Origin: Rheinheimera sp.
GTDB taxonomy: Bacteria; Pseudomonadota; Gammaproteobacteria; Enterobacterales; Alteromonadaceae
Assembly (NCBI GenBank): GCA_008015325.1
Contig: SSFI01000026.1
Span: 1-34,717, forward strand
Length of the DNA stretch: 34,717 nt
Direction of reading: 5' to 3'
Part shown: positions 1-8,712 of the stretch, in pieces
How the letters are laid out: each line of letters opens with the position of its first letter
How positions within the stretch are numbered: position 1 is the stretch's first letter
Program-made: the position numbers and the translations under genes
The notes under the pieces: model-generated
What the model saw: the letters and a program-made list of their open reading frames with translations, nothing else
Told to the model about the DNA's origin: nothing
Databases searched by the model: none

Positions 1-716
1 ACAAGATTTCGCGTAAGTCTGAACACCCGTCTATCACCCATGATGTTTCAGGTGCAGGTGTCCCACCGGCGCTGCTGAAACTGATTGAAGGCACAGTTGC
101 ATCGGTACCACCACAAGGTGGCCGCAAACATCCGCAGCAGGAATTCCTGCAGGTCGATACCTCGAAAATCCTGTTTATCTGTGGCGGCGCTTTTGCCGGC
201 CTCGATAAAATCATTGAGCAGCGCAGTGCCAAAGGTTCAAGCATTGGTTTTGGCGCTCAGGTGAAAAGCAAGGAATCGAGCCGCAGCCTGACTGAAAGTT
301 TCCGCGACGTCGAACCGGAAGATTTAGTAAAGTTCGGTTTAATCCCGGAATTCATCGGTCGTCTGCCGGTAGTCGCTACGCTGACGGAACTGGATTTAGC
401 GGCATTGATGCAAATTCTGAGTCAGCCGAAGAACGCACTGATCAAGCAATTTGGTGCGCTGTTCCAGATGGAAGGGGTCGAGCTTGAATTCCGCGAAGAC
501 GCGCTCAAAGCCATTGCGCAAAAAGCGATGGAGCGTAAAACCGGTGCTCGTGGCTTGCGTTCAATTGTCGAAGGTGTGCTGCTGGATACTATGTACGAGC
601 TGCCATCGATGCAGGATGTCGCAAAAGTGGTCGTCGACGAAACCGTCATTCGTGGTGAGTCTCAACCTATTCTGATGTATCAGAGCCCGGAAAAAGTCGC
701 GGCTGAATCGCACTGA
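1..716 (+). CDS. clpX: ATP-dependent Clp protease ATP-binding subunit ClpX, C-terminal part (5' end outside window)
   Basis: ClpX is the AAA+ unfoldase that feeds substrates to ClpP. The reading frame is open from base 3, so the gene enters from outside the window. The visible 237 residues begin just after Walker B ([12 protein letters not shown]) and include [18 protein letters not shown], the sensor region [14 protein letters not shown], the loop IGFGAQVK and the sensor-2/C-terminal block [12 protein letters not shown] and [12 protein letters not shown]. All closely match E. coli ClpX. The following lon gene is the conserved neighbour. Oddity: in the normally near-invariant block DVSGEGVQQALLK this copy reads [13 protein letters not shown] (bases 42-77), with His for Arg just before it. 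These changes lie at the window edge and may be sequence error. The identification itself is secure. Confidence 0.97.
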   Translation, partial: KISRKSEHPSITHDVSGAGVPPALLKLIEGTVASVPPQGGRKHPQQEFLQVDTSKILFICGGAFAGLDKIIEQRSAKGSSIGFGAQVKSKESSRSLTESFRDVEPEDLVKFGLIPEFIGRLPVVATLTELDLAALMQILSQPKNALIKQFGALFQMEGVELEFREDALKAIAQKAMERKTGARGLRSIVEGVLLDTMYELPSMQDVAKVVVDETVIRGESQPILMYQSPEKVAAESH

Positions 717-730
717 TGCGGCACATTGCC

Positions 731-787
731 AGCTGCTGAGAGTATCAGCAGCTACAGATGGAAAAAGGAGCCTCGGCTCCTTTTTTG
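731..787 (+). terminator. Tandem hairpins after clpX; the second is a rho-independent terminator
   Basis: Two inverted repeats follow the clpX stop. The first has arms AGCTGCTGA and TCAGCAGCT (731-753) around a 5-base loop and no T-run. The second has arms AAAAAGGAGCC and GGCTCCTTTTT around a 2-base gap, ending in six T (762-787). The second is a typical intrinsic terminator, which would separate clpX from lon. Confidence 0.85.
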
Positions 788-896
788 CTTTTAAGGTAGT
801 TGCCGAATCGACAGCTGGTTTAATTCACCATATTCAATACCTTGCTGTAGCTTTAGCCAATAATATCCGGCTTTTGGCATTTTTTTTATTGCAGCG

Positions 897-924
897 TTGA
901 ACTGTAGCTTTTGAACCCCATATA
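897..924 (+). promoter_or_regulatory. Sigma-32 (heat shock) promoter of lon
   Basis: The -35-like TTGAA (897-901) is followed after 14 bases by CCCCATATA (916-924), close to the sigma-32 pattern CTTGAA-N13-15-CCCCATNTA. It lies about 40 bases upstream of the lon ATG. E. coli lon is a known RpoH-regulon member, which fits. The site was seen by eye and not scored with a matrix. Confidence 0.8.
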
Positions 925-966
925 CTCGTTAATCACGCCTGCAGTAACTAATTCGAGAGTAATTTA

Positions 967-3363
967 ATGACAGAAGCAACAGTCGAACGTTTGCACATGC
1001 CTGTGCTGGCATTACGCGACGTGGTCGTCTATCCGCATATGGTGATCCCATTATTCGTCGGGCGGGCAAAGTCCATCAAATGCCTGGATGCGGCGATGGA
1101 CAAAGACAAACAAATTTTTCTGGTGGCGCAAAAAGACGCCACGCTGGACGACCCGGCTGAGTCTGACTTGTATCAGGTCGGCACTGTGGCGACTATCCTG
1201 CAGCTGCTGAAGTTACCGGATGGTACGGTCAAGGTACTGGTGGAAGGTGGCCGTCGGGCCAAACTGGCTGGTTTTACTGAAACCGACAAAACCTTTATGG
1301 CTTACGTCGATGTCATCGCATCGCCAGAGCTCGATAGCCGGGAGCAGGAAGTGTTTCTGCGCTCAGCCGTCAATCAGTTTGAAGGCTATATCAAGCTCAA
1401 CAAAAAAATCCCGCCAGAAGTGTTAACTGCACTGTCAGGTATCGACGACGCCGCACGGCTGGCTGATACGATGGCCGCCCATATGCCATTGAAAGTCGAA
1501 GATAAGCAAAAGGTGCTGGAAATCATCGACGTCACTGAACGGCTTGAATACCTGATGGCGATGATGGAGTCTGAAATTGACATTCTGCAGGTCGAACGGC
1601 GTATCCGCAGCCGCGTCAAAAAGCAGATGGAGAAAAGCCAGCGCGAGTATTATCTGAACGAACAGATGAAAGCTATCCAGCGTGAGCTTGGCGAGCTGGA
1701 CGATGCTCCGGACGAATTTGAAGCCATCAACCGCAAAATTGAAGCGGCGCAAATGCCAACAGAAGCCAAAGACAAGGCCAGTGCAGAGCTTTCTAAGCTG
1801 AAAATGATGTCGCCGATGTCTGCAGAAGCCACAGTGGTGCGTTCTTACATCGACTGGCTGACGCAGGTGCCGTGGAAAGCACGTTCTAAAGTGAAAAAGA
1901 ACCTGGCGCTGGCGGAAGAAATTCTCAATGCCGACCATTATGGCCTGGATAAGGTCAAAGAACGCATTTTGGAATATCTGGCAGTACAGCAGCGCGTTAA
2001 CAAATTAAAAGGCCCGATTTTATGTCTGGTTGGCCCACCAGGTGTAGGTAAAACGTCATTGGGCCAGTCGGTTGCTAAGGCAACCGGCCGCAAATATGTG
2101 CGGATGGCGCTCGGCGGCGTGCGGGATGAAGCAGAAATTCGCGGGCATCGCCGCACCTACATTGGTTCTATGCCTGGTAAAATTATCCAGAAAATGGCCA
2201 AAGTCGGCGTGCGTAACCCGCTGTTCCTGCTCGATGAAATCGACAAAATGGCATCGGATTTTCGTGGCGACCCGGCAGCAGCCTTATTAGAAGTGCTGGA
2301 CCCGGAACAGAACTCGGCCTTCAGCGACCATTATCTGGAAGTCGATTACGACTTGTCAGACGTGATGTTCTTCGCCACCAGTAACAGCCTGAACATTCCG
2401 GAAGCCTTGCTGGACCGGATGGAAGTGATCCGGTTGTCTGGTTATACCGAGGACGAAAAACTCAATATCGCCAAGCAGCACCTGCTCAGCAAACAAATTG
2501 AGCGCAACGGCCTGAAGAAAGGTGAGCTGGAAGTTGAAGACAGCGCCATTATCGGCATTATCCGTTATTACACCCGTGAAGCCGGTGTGCGTAGCCTTGA
2601 GCGCGAAATTTCTAAACTGTGCCGCAAAGCAGTGAAACAGATTTTGTTAAACAAAACACTGAAGACGGTACGGATCAACCAGGAAAATCTGGAAGAATTC
2701 CTCGGTGTGCAACGTTTTGACTACGGCAAGGCCGAAGACAGCAACCGGATTGGTCAGGTCACTGGCCTCGCCTGGACTTCAGTTGGCGGCGATTTGCTGA
2801 CGATTGAAGCGGCCGCTGTGGTCGGCAAAGGCAAGCTGACGCACACCGGTTCGCTCGGCGATGTAATGAAAGAATCTATTCAGGCGGCGATGACTGTCGT
2901 GCGCAGCCGGGCTGAAACTTTACGCATCAACGAAGATTTCTACGAAAAACGCGACATTCACATTCACGTACCGGAAGGCGCCACGCCAAAAGATGGGCCA
3001 AGCGCCGGTATTGCGATGGTGACTGCATTGGTGTCGAGCTTAACCGGGAATCCGGTGCGGGCCGATGTCGCCATGACCGGTGAAATCACCTTACGGGGTG
3101 AGGTGTTGCCAATTGGCGGTTTGAAAGAAAAACTGCTGGCGGCGCATCGCGGTGGTATTAAACGGGTGTTGATCCCACATGACAACGTGCGTGACTTAAA
3201 AGACATCCCGGATAACGTCAAAGGCGATATCGAAATTTGTCCGGTGAAATGGATAGATGAGGTGCTGGAACTGGCTTTACAGGAACCGCCAACCGGTATG
3301 TCTGTGATCACTGAAGAAAAAAAGAGCACAAGAGCCAAAAAAAGCCAAAAAAATCCGGTTTAG
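967..3363 (+). CDS. lon: ATP-dependent serine protease Lon (La)
   Basis: Cytoplasmic AAA+ protease that degrades misfolded and regulatory proteins. It is 798 aa, against 784 in E. coli. The LON N-terminal substrate domain spans roughly residues 12-200 ([18 protein letters not shown]), followed by a helical region. Walker A GPPGVGKT is at 356-363 and Walker B is FLLDEIDK. The C-terminal protease domain carries the catalytic dyad: Ser679 in DGPSAG and Lys722 in GLKEKL, the same numbering as E. coli. The C-terminus has a Lys-rich tail ([14 protein letters not shown]) somewhat longer than in E. coli. The ATG is preceded by a GAGAG ribosome-binding site. It sits between clpX and hupB as in enterobacteria and is probably driven by the sigma-32 promoter at 897-924. 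Confidence 0.99.
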   Translation: MTEATVERLHMPVLALRDVVVYPHMVIPLFVGRAKSIKCLDAAMDKDKQIFLVAQKDATLDDPAESDLYQVGTVATILQLLKLPDGTVKVLVEGGRRAKLAGFTETDKTFMAYVDVIASPELDSREQEVFLRSAVNQFEGYIKLNKKIPPEVLTALSGIDDAARLADTMAAHMPLKVEDKQKVLEIIDVTERLEYLMAMMESEIDILQVERRIRSRVKKQMEKSQREYYLNEQMKAIQRELGELDDAPDEFEAINRKIEAAQMPTEAKDKASAELSKLKMMSPMSAEATVVRSYIDWLTQVPWKARSKVKKNLALAEEILNADHYGLDKVKERILEYLAVQQRVNKLKGPILCLVGPPGVGKTSLGQSVAKATGRKYVRMALGGVRDEAEIRGHRRTYIGSMPGKIIQKMAKVGVRNPLFLLDEIDKMASDFRGDPAAALLEVLDPEQNSAFSDHYLEVDYDLSDVMFFATSNSLNIPEALLDRMEVIRLSGYTEDEKLNIAKQHLLSKQIERNGLKKGELEVEDSAIIGIIRYYTREAGVRSLEREISKLCRKAVKQILLNKTLKTVRINQENLEEFLGVQRFDYGKAEDSNRIGQVTGLAWTSVGGDLLTIEAAAVVGKGKLTHTGSLGDVMKESIQAAMTVVRSRAETLRINEDFYEKRDIHIHVPEGATPKDGPSAGIAMVTALVSSLTGNPVRADVAMTGEITLRGEVLPIGGLKEKLLAAHRGGIKRVLIPHDNVRDLKDIPDNVKGDIEICPVKWIDEVLELALQEPPTGMSVITEEKKSTRAKKSQKNPV

Positions 3364-3411
3364 GGGCTTTTCAAAAGCGCAGGCTGTGCTAATTTAGGGG
3401 CAGTTTCGGTG

Positions 3412-3434
3412 CAGCCCTTGTCGGACAAGGGCTG
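3412..3434. repeat. Perfect inverted repeat between lon and hupB
   Basis: CAGCCCTTGTC (3412-3422) and GACAAGGGCTG (3424-3434) are exact reverse complements around a single base. No T-run follows, so it is not a standard terminator. It could be a stabilising 3' hairpin of lon mRNA or a protein-binding palindrome. Confidence 0.6.
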
Positions 3435-3474
3435 GCGAGACACCAAGAATTTTTCAGGACCCTTGGATTTGTGC

Positions 3475-3503
3475 TTGCAAGCGGGAAACTGGCTTGATAT
3501 AAC
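3475..3503 (+). promoter_or_regulatory. Sigma-70-type promoter of hupB
   Basis: A -35 TTGCAA (3475-3480), a 17-base spacer and a -10 TATAAC (3498-3503) lie about 70 bases upstream of the hupB start. Spacing is ideal and both boxes match the consensus at most positions. hupB therefore appears able to be transcribed independently of lon. Confidence 0.6.
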
Positions 3504-3573
3504 AAAGGCCGAACACAAGAATGTACTTTAAATCTGGTTGTAGAAAATAATAACAATTGAAGGGGATGATATT

Positions 3574-3846
3574 GTGAACAAGTCTCAACTTATCGACAAA
3601 ATTGCTGCTGGTGCAGACATTTCTAAAGCGGCAGCGGGTCGTTCTCTTGACGCGTTCATCGAAGCCGTTACTGAAGCTTTAAAGGAAGGTGACTCAGTTG
3701 CGCTGGTTGGTTTCGGTACTTTCGCAGTACGCGAGCGTGCAGCACGTACTGGCCGTAACCCACAAACTGGCGAAACGATCCAAATCGCTTCTGCGAAGAT
3801 CCCATCTTTCAAGCCAGGCAAAGCGTTAAAAGACAGCGTGAACTAA
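3574..3846 (+). CDS. hupB: DNA-binding protein HU-beta
   Basis: Nucleoid-associated histone-like protein, 90 aa, the usual HU length. Family hallmarks are [21 protein letters not shown] at the N-terminus, [19 protein letters not shown] (beta arm base) and the C-terminal [14 protein letters not shown]. The start is GTG, preceded by a strong AAGGGG ribosome-binding site. The gene lies between lon and ppiD, the conserved order, and a rho-independent terminator follows. Codon use is typical of a highly expressed gene. Confidence 0.98.
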   Translation: MNKSQLIDKIAAGADISKAAAGRSLDAFIEAVTEALKEGDSVALVGFGTFAVRERAARTGRNPQTGETIQIASAKIPSFKPGKALKDSVN

Positions 3847-3962
3847 GAAACGCTGATCCGGCGCGCCGGGTAAGTGATTCGGGCTCGAAGGAACCCGTGC
3901 CTGTAGTAAGTCTCGTAAAGTGACCATCAGCTAGGGTAGCAACCGTTCCTTCACAGCTTCAA

Positions 3963-3999
3963 TAAAAAAGGCGCATCTGATAAGATGCGCTTTTTTTTT
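3963..3999 (+). terminator. Rho-independent terminator of hupB
   Basis: Stem GCGCATCT / AGATGCGC (3971-3978 / 3983-3990) with loop GATA, flanked by an A-run and followed by nine T. It ends about 36 bases before the ppiD start. A longer reading frame for ppiD would begin inside this hairpin, which argues against that start. The 116 bases between hupB and the hairpin contain the short palindrome CCGGCGCGCCGG (about 3857-3868) and nothing else I can name. Confidence 0.93.
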
Positions 4000-4035
4000 A
4001 AGCCAGCTATTGCAGCTAATAGAGATAAACTAAGC

Positions 4036-5958
4036 ATGTTAGAAAAGATCAGAGAAGGTTCGCAGGGCATTATCGCTCAGGTCGTGCTGGGCCTCGTAAT
4101 CCTGACGTTTGCAGTATCAGGCGTCAGCAGCTATTTCGGAAATAGCAACGACCAGCCAGTAGCAGTCGTTAATGGCGAAGAAATCACCCGCGCTAAGTTT
4201 GAACAAAGTTATCAGAGCGAACGTGCCCGGATGGAGCAGCAGTTTGGTGAGATGTTTGCCAGTCTGGCCGCCGACACCAACTACATGAATAACTTCCGTA
4301 ATCAGGTATTAGAACGCCTGATTGACGAAACGCTGATTAAACAACAGACAGCCAGCTTTGGTATCGCCATCAGCGATCAGTTTTTACTCGACGCTATCGT
4401 CAAAATGCCTGAGTTTCAGGTCGATGGTGTTTACAACAACGAGCGTTACCAGGCCGTATTGCGCCAGAGTAATCTGACTGCGAACCAGCTGCGCGATATG
4501 TTGCGTGAGCAATACAGCCGCAATCAGTTACTGGTTGGTTTGGCTGGTTCTGATTTTGCCCTGCCGGGCGAAATGAAAAATCTGATGACGCTGCAACAAC
4601 AAACCCGCGATATCGAATTCGCTTTAGTCAAGGCGGCTGATCAAGCGAAGAACGTGAAGTTTGACGATAACCAGCTCAACACCTGGTATCAGCAGAATCA
4701 GGCCCGTTACGCCACGCCAGAGCAGGTTGCAGTGCAATATGTTGAACTCAAAGCGACTGACCTGGCGAAAGACATTCAGGTCAGCGATGCAGATATTAAA
4801 GCTTATTACGATGCCAATCAGAGCCGTTATCAGGGGGAAGAGCGTCGCCGTGTGTCGCACATTCTGCTCGAGTCTGCCGAAGATAACTCAGATGTGAAAG
4901 CAAAGGCCGAAGCGATCCTGAAAGAAGTGCAGGGCGGTGCTGATTTCGCTGCCTTAGCAAAACAACACTCTTCAGACACGGTTTCAGCAGAAAATGGCGG
5001 TGATTTGGATTTCATCACTAAAGGCGTGATGGAGGCAGAATTTGAAGCTGCGGCTTATGCGCTGGCAAAAGCCGGTGATGTGTCTGGCGTTGTGAAAACC
5101 TCTTTCGGTTATCACATTATTAAGTTGACAGAAATCGAAGCGGCGAAAGTGAAAACGCTTGATGAAGTCAAAGACAGTATCGTCGCCGCGGTGAAAACTG
5201 AAAAATCAGCGGAGAAATTTGCCGAGCAGCAACAAAAACTGGCCGAAGTGAGTTTCGAAGTCGCTGACAACCTGGAAGAAGCTGCAACAGCCGTCGGTGC
5301 TAAAGTGCAGAATGCTGCATTGTTCAGCCGTGCCACTGCACCGGAAGCTTTAAACGCACCAAAAGTGCTGGATACTGTATTTAATGCAGATTTCATCAGC
5401 GCTGGTACCAACAGCGAAGTGCTGGAGGTCGCACCACAACACGTAGTTGTCGTGCGTCTGGTTGAGCATCAGCCAGCGAAAAACAAATCTTTTGATGAAG
5501 TTAAAGCGGAAGTTCAAACAGCTTATGTTGCCGAGCAAGCTGCAATTCTGGCCGAAGAAAAAGCCAACCAGCTGTTGAGCGAACTGCAAAGTGGTAAAGC
5601 GATAAGCGAGCTGGTAGCCGCGAATCAGCTGACCCTGGAAAAATCGGTGGCAACTCCGCGTTTTGGTGGCAGTCTGGATGCGCAAATCCGCACCAAGGCT
5701 TTTGAGCTGGCTAAACCAACCAAAGAGAAACCGCTGAGTTCCGGCAGTGCCAAACTGCAAAATGGTGATGCGGCTATCGTGTTGGTCAGTAAAGCCACCG
5801 AAGTGCCGGCACAAGGCGAACCGTCTCAGGCTGAGCTGGATAATCTGGCGAATCAGCTAAGTCAGTCACACTTTGCGATAGTGCAGAAAGCACTGCGTGA
5901 CCGTGCAGAGATTAGCCGCAACCTGTCAGTGCTGACTGCAGCGACCGAACAACAGTAA
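4036..5958 (+). CDS. ppiD: Periplasmic folding chaperone / peptidyl-prolyl isomerase-like PpiD
   Basis: Inner-membrane-anchored periplasmic chaperone of the SurA/PpiD class that assists outer-membrane protein folding near the Sec translocon. It is 640 aa from the chosen ATG at 4036 (MLEKIREGSQG). One N-terminal transmembrane helix spans about residues 12-32 (IIAQVVLGLVILTFAVSGV). A SurA_N-like domain follows, then one parvulin domain at about 268-365 (RRVSHILLE ... GGDLDFITKG ... SFGYHIIKLT), then a long helical C-terminal region. An upstream in-frame codon at 3985 would put the start inside the hupB terminator and add a non-family N-terminus, so I reject it. The ribosome-binding site (AGAGAT) is weak. 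hupB is the conserved upstream neighbour. Confidence 0.95.
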   Translation: MLEKIREGSQGIIAQVVLGLVILTFAVSGVSSYFGNSNDQPVAVVNGEEITRAKFEQSYQSERARMEQQFGEMFASLAADTNYMNNFRNQVLERLIDETLIKQQTASFGIAISDQFLLDAIVKMPEFQVDGVYNNERYQAVLRQSNLTANQLRDMLREQYSRNQLLVGLAGSDFALPGEMKNLMTLQQQTRDIEFALVKAADQAKNVKFDDNQLNTWYQQNQARYATPEQVAVQYVELKATDLAKDIQVSDADIKAYYDANQSRYQGEERRRVSHILLESAEDNSDVKAKAEAILKEVQGGADFAALAKQHSSDTVSAENGGDLDFITKGVMEAEFEAAAYALAKAGDVSGVVKTSFGYHIIKLTEIEAAKVKTLDEVKDSIVAAVKTEKSAEKFAEQQQKLAEVSFEVADNLEEAATAVGAKVQNAALFSRATAPEALNAPKVLDTVFNADFISAGTNSEVLEVAPQHVVVVRLVEHQPAKNKSFDEVKAEVQTAYVAEQAAILAEEKANQLLSELQSGKAISELVAANQLTLEKSVATPRFGGSLDAQIRTKAFELAKPTKEKPLSSGSAKLQNGDAAIVLVSKATEVPAQGEPSQAELDNLANQLSQSHFAIVQKALRDRAEISRNLSVLTAATEQQ

Positions 5959-5983
5959 ATCAGATTGTTGCATTGACTGCGAA

Positions 5984-6016
5984 ACAAAAAGCCAGCATCC
6001 GCTGGCTTTTTGTTTT
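5984..6016. terminator. Bidirectional terminator between ppiD and sapF
   Basis: AAAAAGCCAGC and GCTGGCTTTTT flank a 4-base loop and are followed by GTTTT. The converging genes ppiD (+) and sapF (-) both end here, and the A-run on the left would serve as a T-run for the minus strand. Confidence 0.88.
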
Positions 6017-6057
6017 ATGGCGTATGCTGCCATGGGTGAGGCAGAGGGCCATACGGC

Positions 6058-6825
6058 CTAGTATTGTGCGCTACCGATGAGTTTACGGCTGAAATCATGT
6101 TTGGGTTGCTGGAACACTTGCGCCGTGGGGCCATACTCCAGCACCTCACCCTGATGCAGAACCATCGTCTGATCAGCAAAATGACGTACCAGTCGCAGCT
6201 GGTTAGTGATCAGCAGGTAGGCGATACCGGTCTTCTGTTGCAAGTCCAGTAATAAATTAACGATTTGGGCGCGCAACGACGGGTCCAGTGCCGTCAGCGC
6301 TTCATCCAGAATCAACACTTTAGGATCCAGGATCAGCGCGCGGGCCAGTGCCACTCTTTGTAACTGACCACCGGAAAACATATGCGGATAGTAGTTGGCA
6401 TGTTCGTTCAGTAAGCCAAGTAAACGCAAGGTTTGGCTGATTTTCTGCTCGCGTTGTTCAGCACTTAATACCGTGCTGTAGCGCAGCACGGCATGCAGGA
6501 TCTCGGCAATTTTCTGATTCGGATTCAGCGAACGGGCGGCATCCTGAAAAATGTAGCGAATGAATTGATTGGTCTTACGATATTCACTGCAATTAATTTG
6601 ATTACCGGCGTACAAAATTTCGCCTTGATCCGGTTGCTCAATTCCAACCAATAATTTGGCTAATGTGCTTTTGCCAGAACCGGTCTCGCCAACAACAGCT
6701 AATGTCTCACCAGCTTGTAAAGTAAAACTGACCCCTTGTAAGGCTCTGATCTCTTTGTGTTTAAACAGACCGGTCGCTTTGCGGTACGTTTTTCCAAGGT
6801 TACGGACTTCGATGAGATCACTCAT
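6058..6825 (-). CDS. sapF: Peptide ABC transporter ATP-binding protein SapF
   Basis: Second ATPase of the Sap importer/exporter, last gene of the pspF-sapABCDF operon. It is 255 aa. Walker A is GETGSGKS, the ABC signature is FSGGQLQRVALARALI (complete, unlike that of SapD), and Walker B is VLILDEALTALDPS. The start overlaps the end of sapD by 8 bases and is preceded by a G-rich ribosome-binding site (GGGGGAAC). Family knowledge: Sap proteins affect resistance to antimicrobial peptides in enterics, and SapBCDF has been linked to putrescine export in E. coli. Which substrate applies here cannot be told from sequence. Confidence 0.95.
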   Translation of the reverse strand: MSDLIEVRNLGKTYRKATGLFKHKEIRALQGVSFTLQAGETLAVVGETGSGKSTLAKLLVGIEQPDQGEILYAGNQINCSEYRKTNQFIRYIFQDAARSLNPNQKIAEILHAVLRYSTVLSAEQREQKISQTLRLLGLLNEHANYYPHMFSGGQLQRVALARALILDPKVLILDEALTALDPSLRAQIVNLLLDLQQKTGIAYLLITNQLRLVRHFADQTMVLHQGEVLEYGPTAQVFQQPKHDFSRKLIGSAQY

Positions 6826-7819
6826 TAGTTCCCCCCCTGTGGATTGGAAAGTGGCAGCTGTAGAAGTGGTTTTGCTGCCGTTCTAACTGTGGTGTCTTGA
6901 CGCATTCCCGACGCGCATTGGGGCATCGTGGCCCTAACCGGCAGCCAATTGGTAAATGTTGCAGCGTCGGGATGCTGCCGTGCAGGGCATACAGCTGCTG
7001 TTTAAAGCCTAAATCCGGCTGAAACTCCGGCACGCTGCGGATCAGCGCATCGGTATAGGGATGGCGGGGATTTTTCAGCAATTCGGCGGTTTCACCGGCT
7101 TCTACCAGCTGGCCGCAATACAACACACTGACAGTATCAGTATTTTTGGCGACAGTCTCAAGCTCATGGCTGATCAGCAAAATTGAAGTGCCTTTGAGCT
7201 GATTAAAACTTGCCAGCAAGCGAAACAACTGGGCCTGCGTAGTGCTTTCCAGCGCTGTTGTCGGCTCATCAGCGATCAGTAACTTAGGATCTTTTGCAAT
7301 GGCCATCGCAATGGAAATTTTCTGGCAAACACCTTCGGACAGCTGGTACGGATAACTGTGCAGAACAGCTTGATGGTCGCGGATCCCAACTTTATGCAGT
7401 AAGTTAATTGCTCTTTTGCGACGGAAAAACCCTTTTTGCCACCAGGACACACCTTCGAGGCGGTGATCTGGAATGGATTCAGCCAATTGCTCGCCGATCG
7501 GCGCTGTCGGGTCCATGCTGCGGCTCGGCTCCTGATAAATCATCGCAATATCCCGGCTGATGATTTCCCGTTGGCGCTGATACGGCAAACGCAATAAGTC
7601 TTCACCACACCAGCTAAAGCGGTCGGCGGAGATACGCCAGCGCTGATGCAGCACGCCCATGATGGCTTTGGCTATCAAACTTTTACCGGAGCCAGATTCG
7701 CCGACCAAGCCGCGGATCTCACCTTCGCGCAAGGTTAAATTCACCCGATCAACCGCCCGAACAATGCCGTCGGGGGTTTCCAGCTCCAGGGTCAGATTGC
7801 GGATATCTAATAACTGCAT
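6818..7819 (-). CDS. sapD: Peptide ABC transporter ATP-binding protein SapD
   Basis: Cytoplasmic ATPase partnering SapF, 333 aa (E. coli 330). Walker A is GESGSGKS and Walker B is LLIADEPTTALES. The ABC signature is replaced by QLSEGVCQK. This degenerate signature is also found in E. coli SapD (LTEGECQK), so it is a family trait and not damage. The C-terminal oligopeptide-transporter domain holds four cysteines in CRLGPRCPNARREC ... YSCHFP, also conserved. The ATG shares one base with the sapC stop (TGATG), indicating translational coupling. Confidence 0.96.
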   Translation of the reverse strand: MQLLDIRNLTLELETPDGIVRAVDRVNLTLREGEIRGLVGESGSGKSLIAKAIMGVLHQRWRISADRFSWCGEDLLRLPYQRQREIISRDIAMIYQEPSRSMDPTAPIGEQLAESIPDHRLEGVSWWQKGFFRRKRAINLLHKVGIRDHQAVLHSYPYQLSEGVCQKISIAMAIAKDPKLLIADEPTTALESTTQAQLFRLLASFNQLKGTSILLISHELETVAKNTDTVSVLYCGQLVEAGETAELLKNPRHPYTDALIRSVPEFQPDLGFKQQLYALHGSIPTLQHLPIGCRLGPRCPNARRECVKTPQLERQQNHFYSCHFPIHRGGTNE

Positions 7820-8712
7820 CAGTTTTCCCGCCGTTTTTTCATCGCGTTGCGCAAGCCATCACCAACCAGATTGACCGACAAGACTGTGATGAAAATCAGT
7901 AAACCCGGTAATGCGACTGTCCAAGGCGCCAGATAAATGTAATCAAGCGCGTCAGCCACCATACTGCCCCATTCCGGCGTCGGAGCCTGCGCCCCCAAAC
8001 CCAGAAAACCCAGCGCAGCAATATCCAGAATTGCGGTAGACAGCGCCATGGTAAATAACAAAGACAGTGGCTCCCATAAATTCGGTAATACCACAGACCA
8101 CAAGATCTGCCAGTTATTGGCGCCGTCCAGCCGGTAAGCTACCACATAGTCCTGCTTGAGTTGCTGTTGAATGGCATTGCCAACGCCGTGGATAAATTGC
8201 GGTAACGACGCCAGTAATATGGCCCATATCGTATTCATCAGACCCGGGCCCAACACAGCAACAATGACAATAGCTAGCAGCAGGCTTGGAATTGTTAAAG
8301 CTAAATCCAGCAAATGGTTGAAGATACTCGACTGCACGCCTCTGGTCATGCCGGCGAGGATCCCAAGTACCAGTCCAATCAACATGGCGCCGCTGACCGC
8401 CAGGATGGCCAGCCCAAAGCTGTAACTGGAGCCCAGCATCAGCCGGGACATCAGGTCCCGGCCTAAGTCATCGGTGCCGAATGGATAAGCCACCAGGCCA
8501 TTGCCCTGCCAGGATGGCGACAATAACAACACTTCTGAATTTTGCAGATAAGGGTCGTGCGGGCTGATAAATGGGCTGAATACTGCCAGTAGTAACAACA
8601 CGGATAAAATCACCAAGCCGAACAGCGCAAAATGCTGAGTGATAAAATGCCGCCATAAAAGCTGATATGGCCTTTTATTATATTCTTCGTAGAACAAGCG
8701 CAATTTTTTCAT
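7819..8712 (-). CDS. sapC: Peptide ABC transporter permease SapC
   Basis: Inner-membrane permease of the DppC/OppC class, 297 aa. After a cytoplasmic N-terminus there is a first transmembrane helix (FALFGLVILSVLLLLAVF), then the family-typical FISPHDPY, several further helices, and an EAA loop (LDGANNWQILWSVVLPN) that contacts the ATPases. FGTDDLGRDLMSRLMLG is the usual OppC-type entry to the core domain. It pairs with SapB; start and stop each share one base with the neighbouring genes. Confidence 0.96.
   Translation of the reverse strand: MKKLRLFYEEYNKRPYQLLWRHFITQHFALFGLVILSVLLLLAVFSPFISPHDPYLQNSEVLLLSPSWQGNGLVAYPFGTDDLGRDLMSRLMLGSSYSFGLAILAVSGAMLIGLVLGILAGMTRGVQSSIFNHLLDLALTIPSLLLAIVIVAVLGPGLMNTIWAILLASLPQFIHGVGNAIQQQLKQDYVVAYRLDGANNWQILWSVVLPNLWEPLSLLFTMALSTAILDIAALGFLGLGAQAPTPEWGSMVADALDYIYLAPWTVALPGLLIFITVLSVNLVGDGLRNAMKKRREN

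Noticed and set aside
1435-1938. Long minus-strand frame inside lon
   Set aside because: It is a shadow of the lon coding frame, with atypical composition (Phe/His-rich) and no start signals.
3847-3962. tRNA or small RNA gene between hupB and its terminator
   Set aside because: No cloverleaf, TTC-loop or promoter signature; only a short CCGGCGCGCCGG palindrome.
3985-4035. Extended ppiD start with 17 extra residues
   Set aside because: It starts inside the hupB terminator hairpin and adds a sequence not found in PpiD; ATG 4036 gives the expected short N-terminus before the membrane helix.
7281-7340. Damaged SapD because the ABC signature LSGGQ is missing
   Set aside because: The degenerate LSEGVCQK form is shared with E. 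coli SapD, so it is a family feature.
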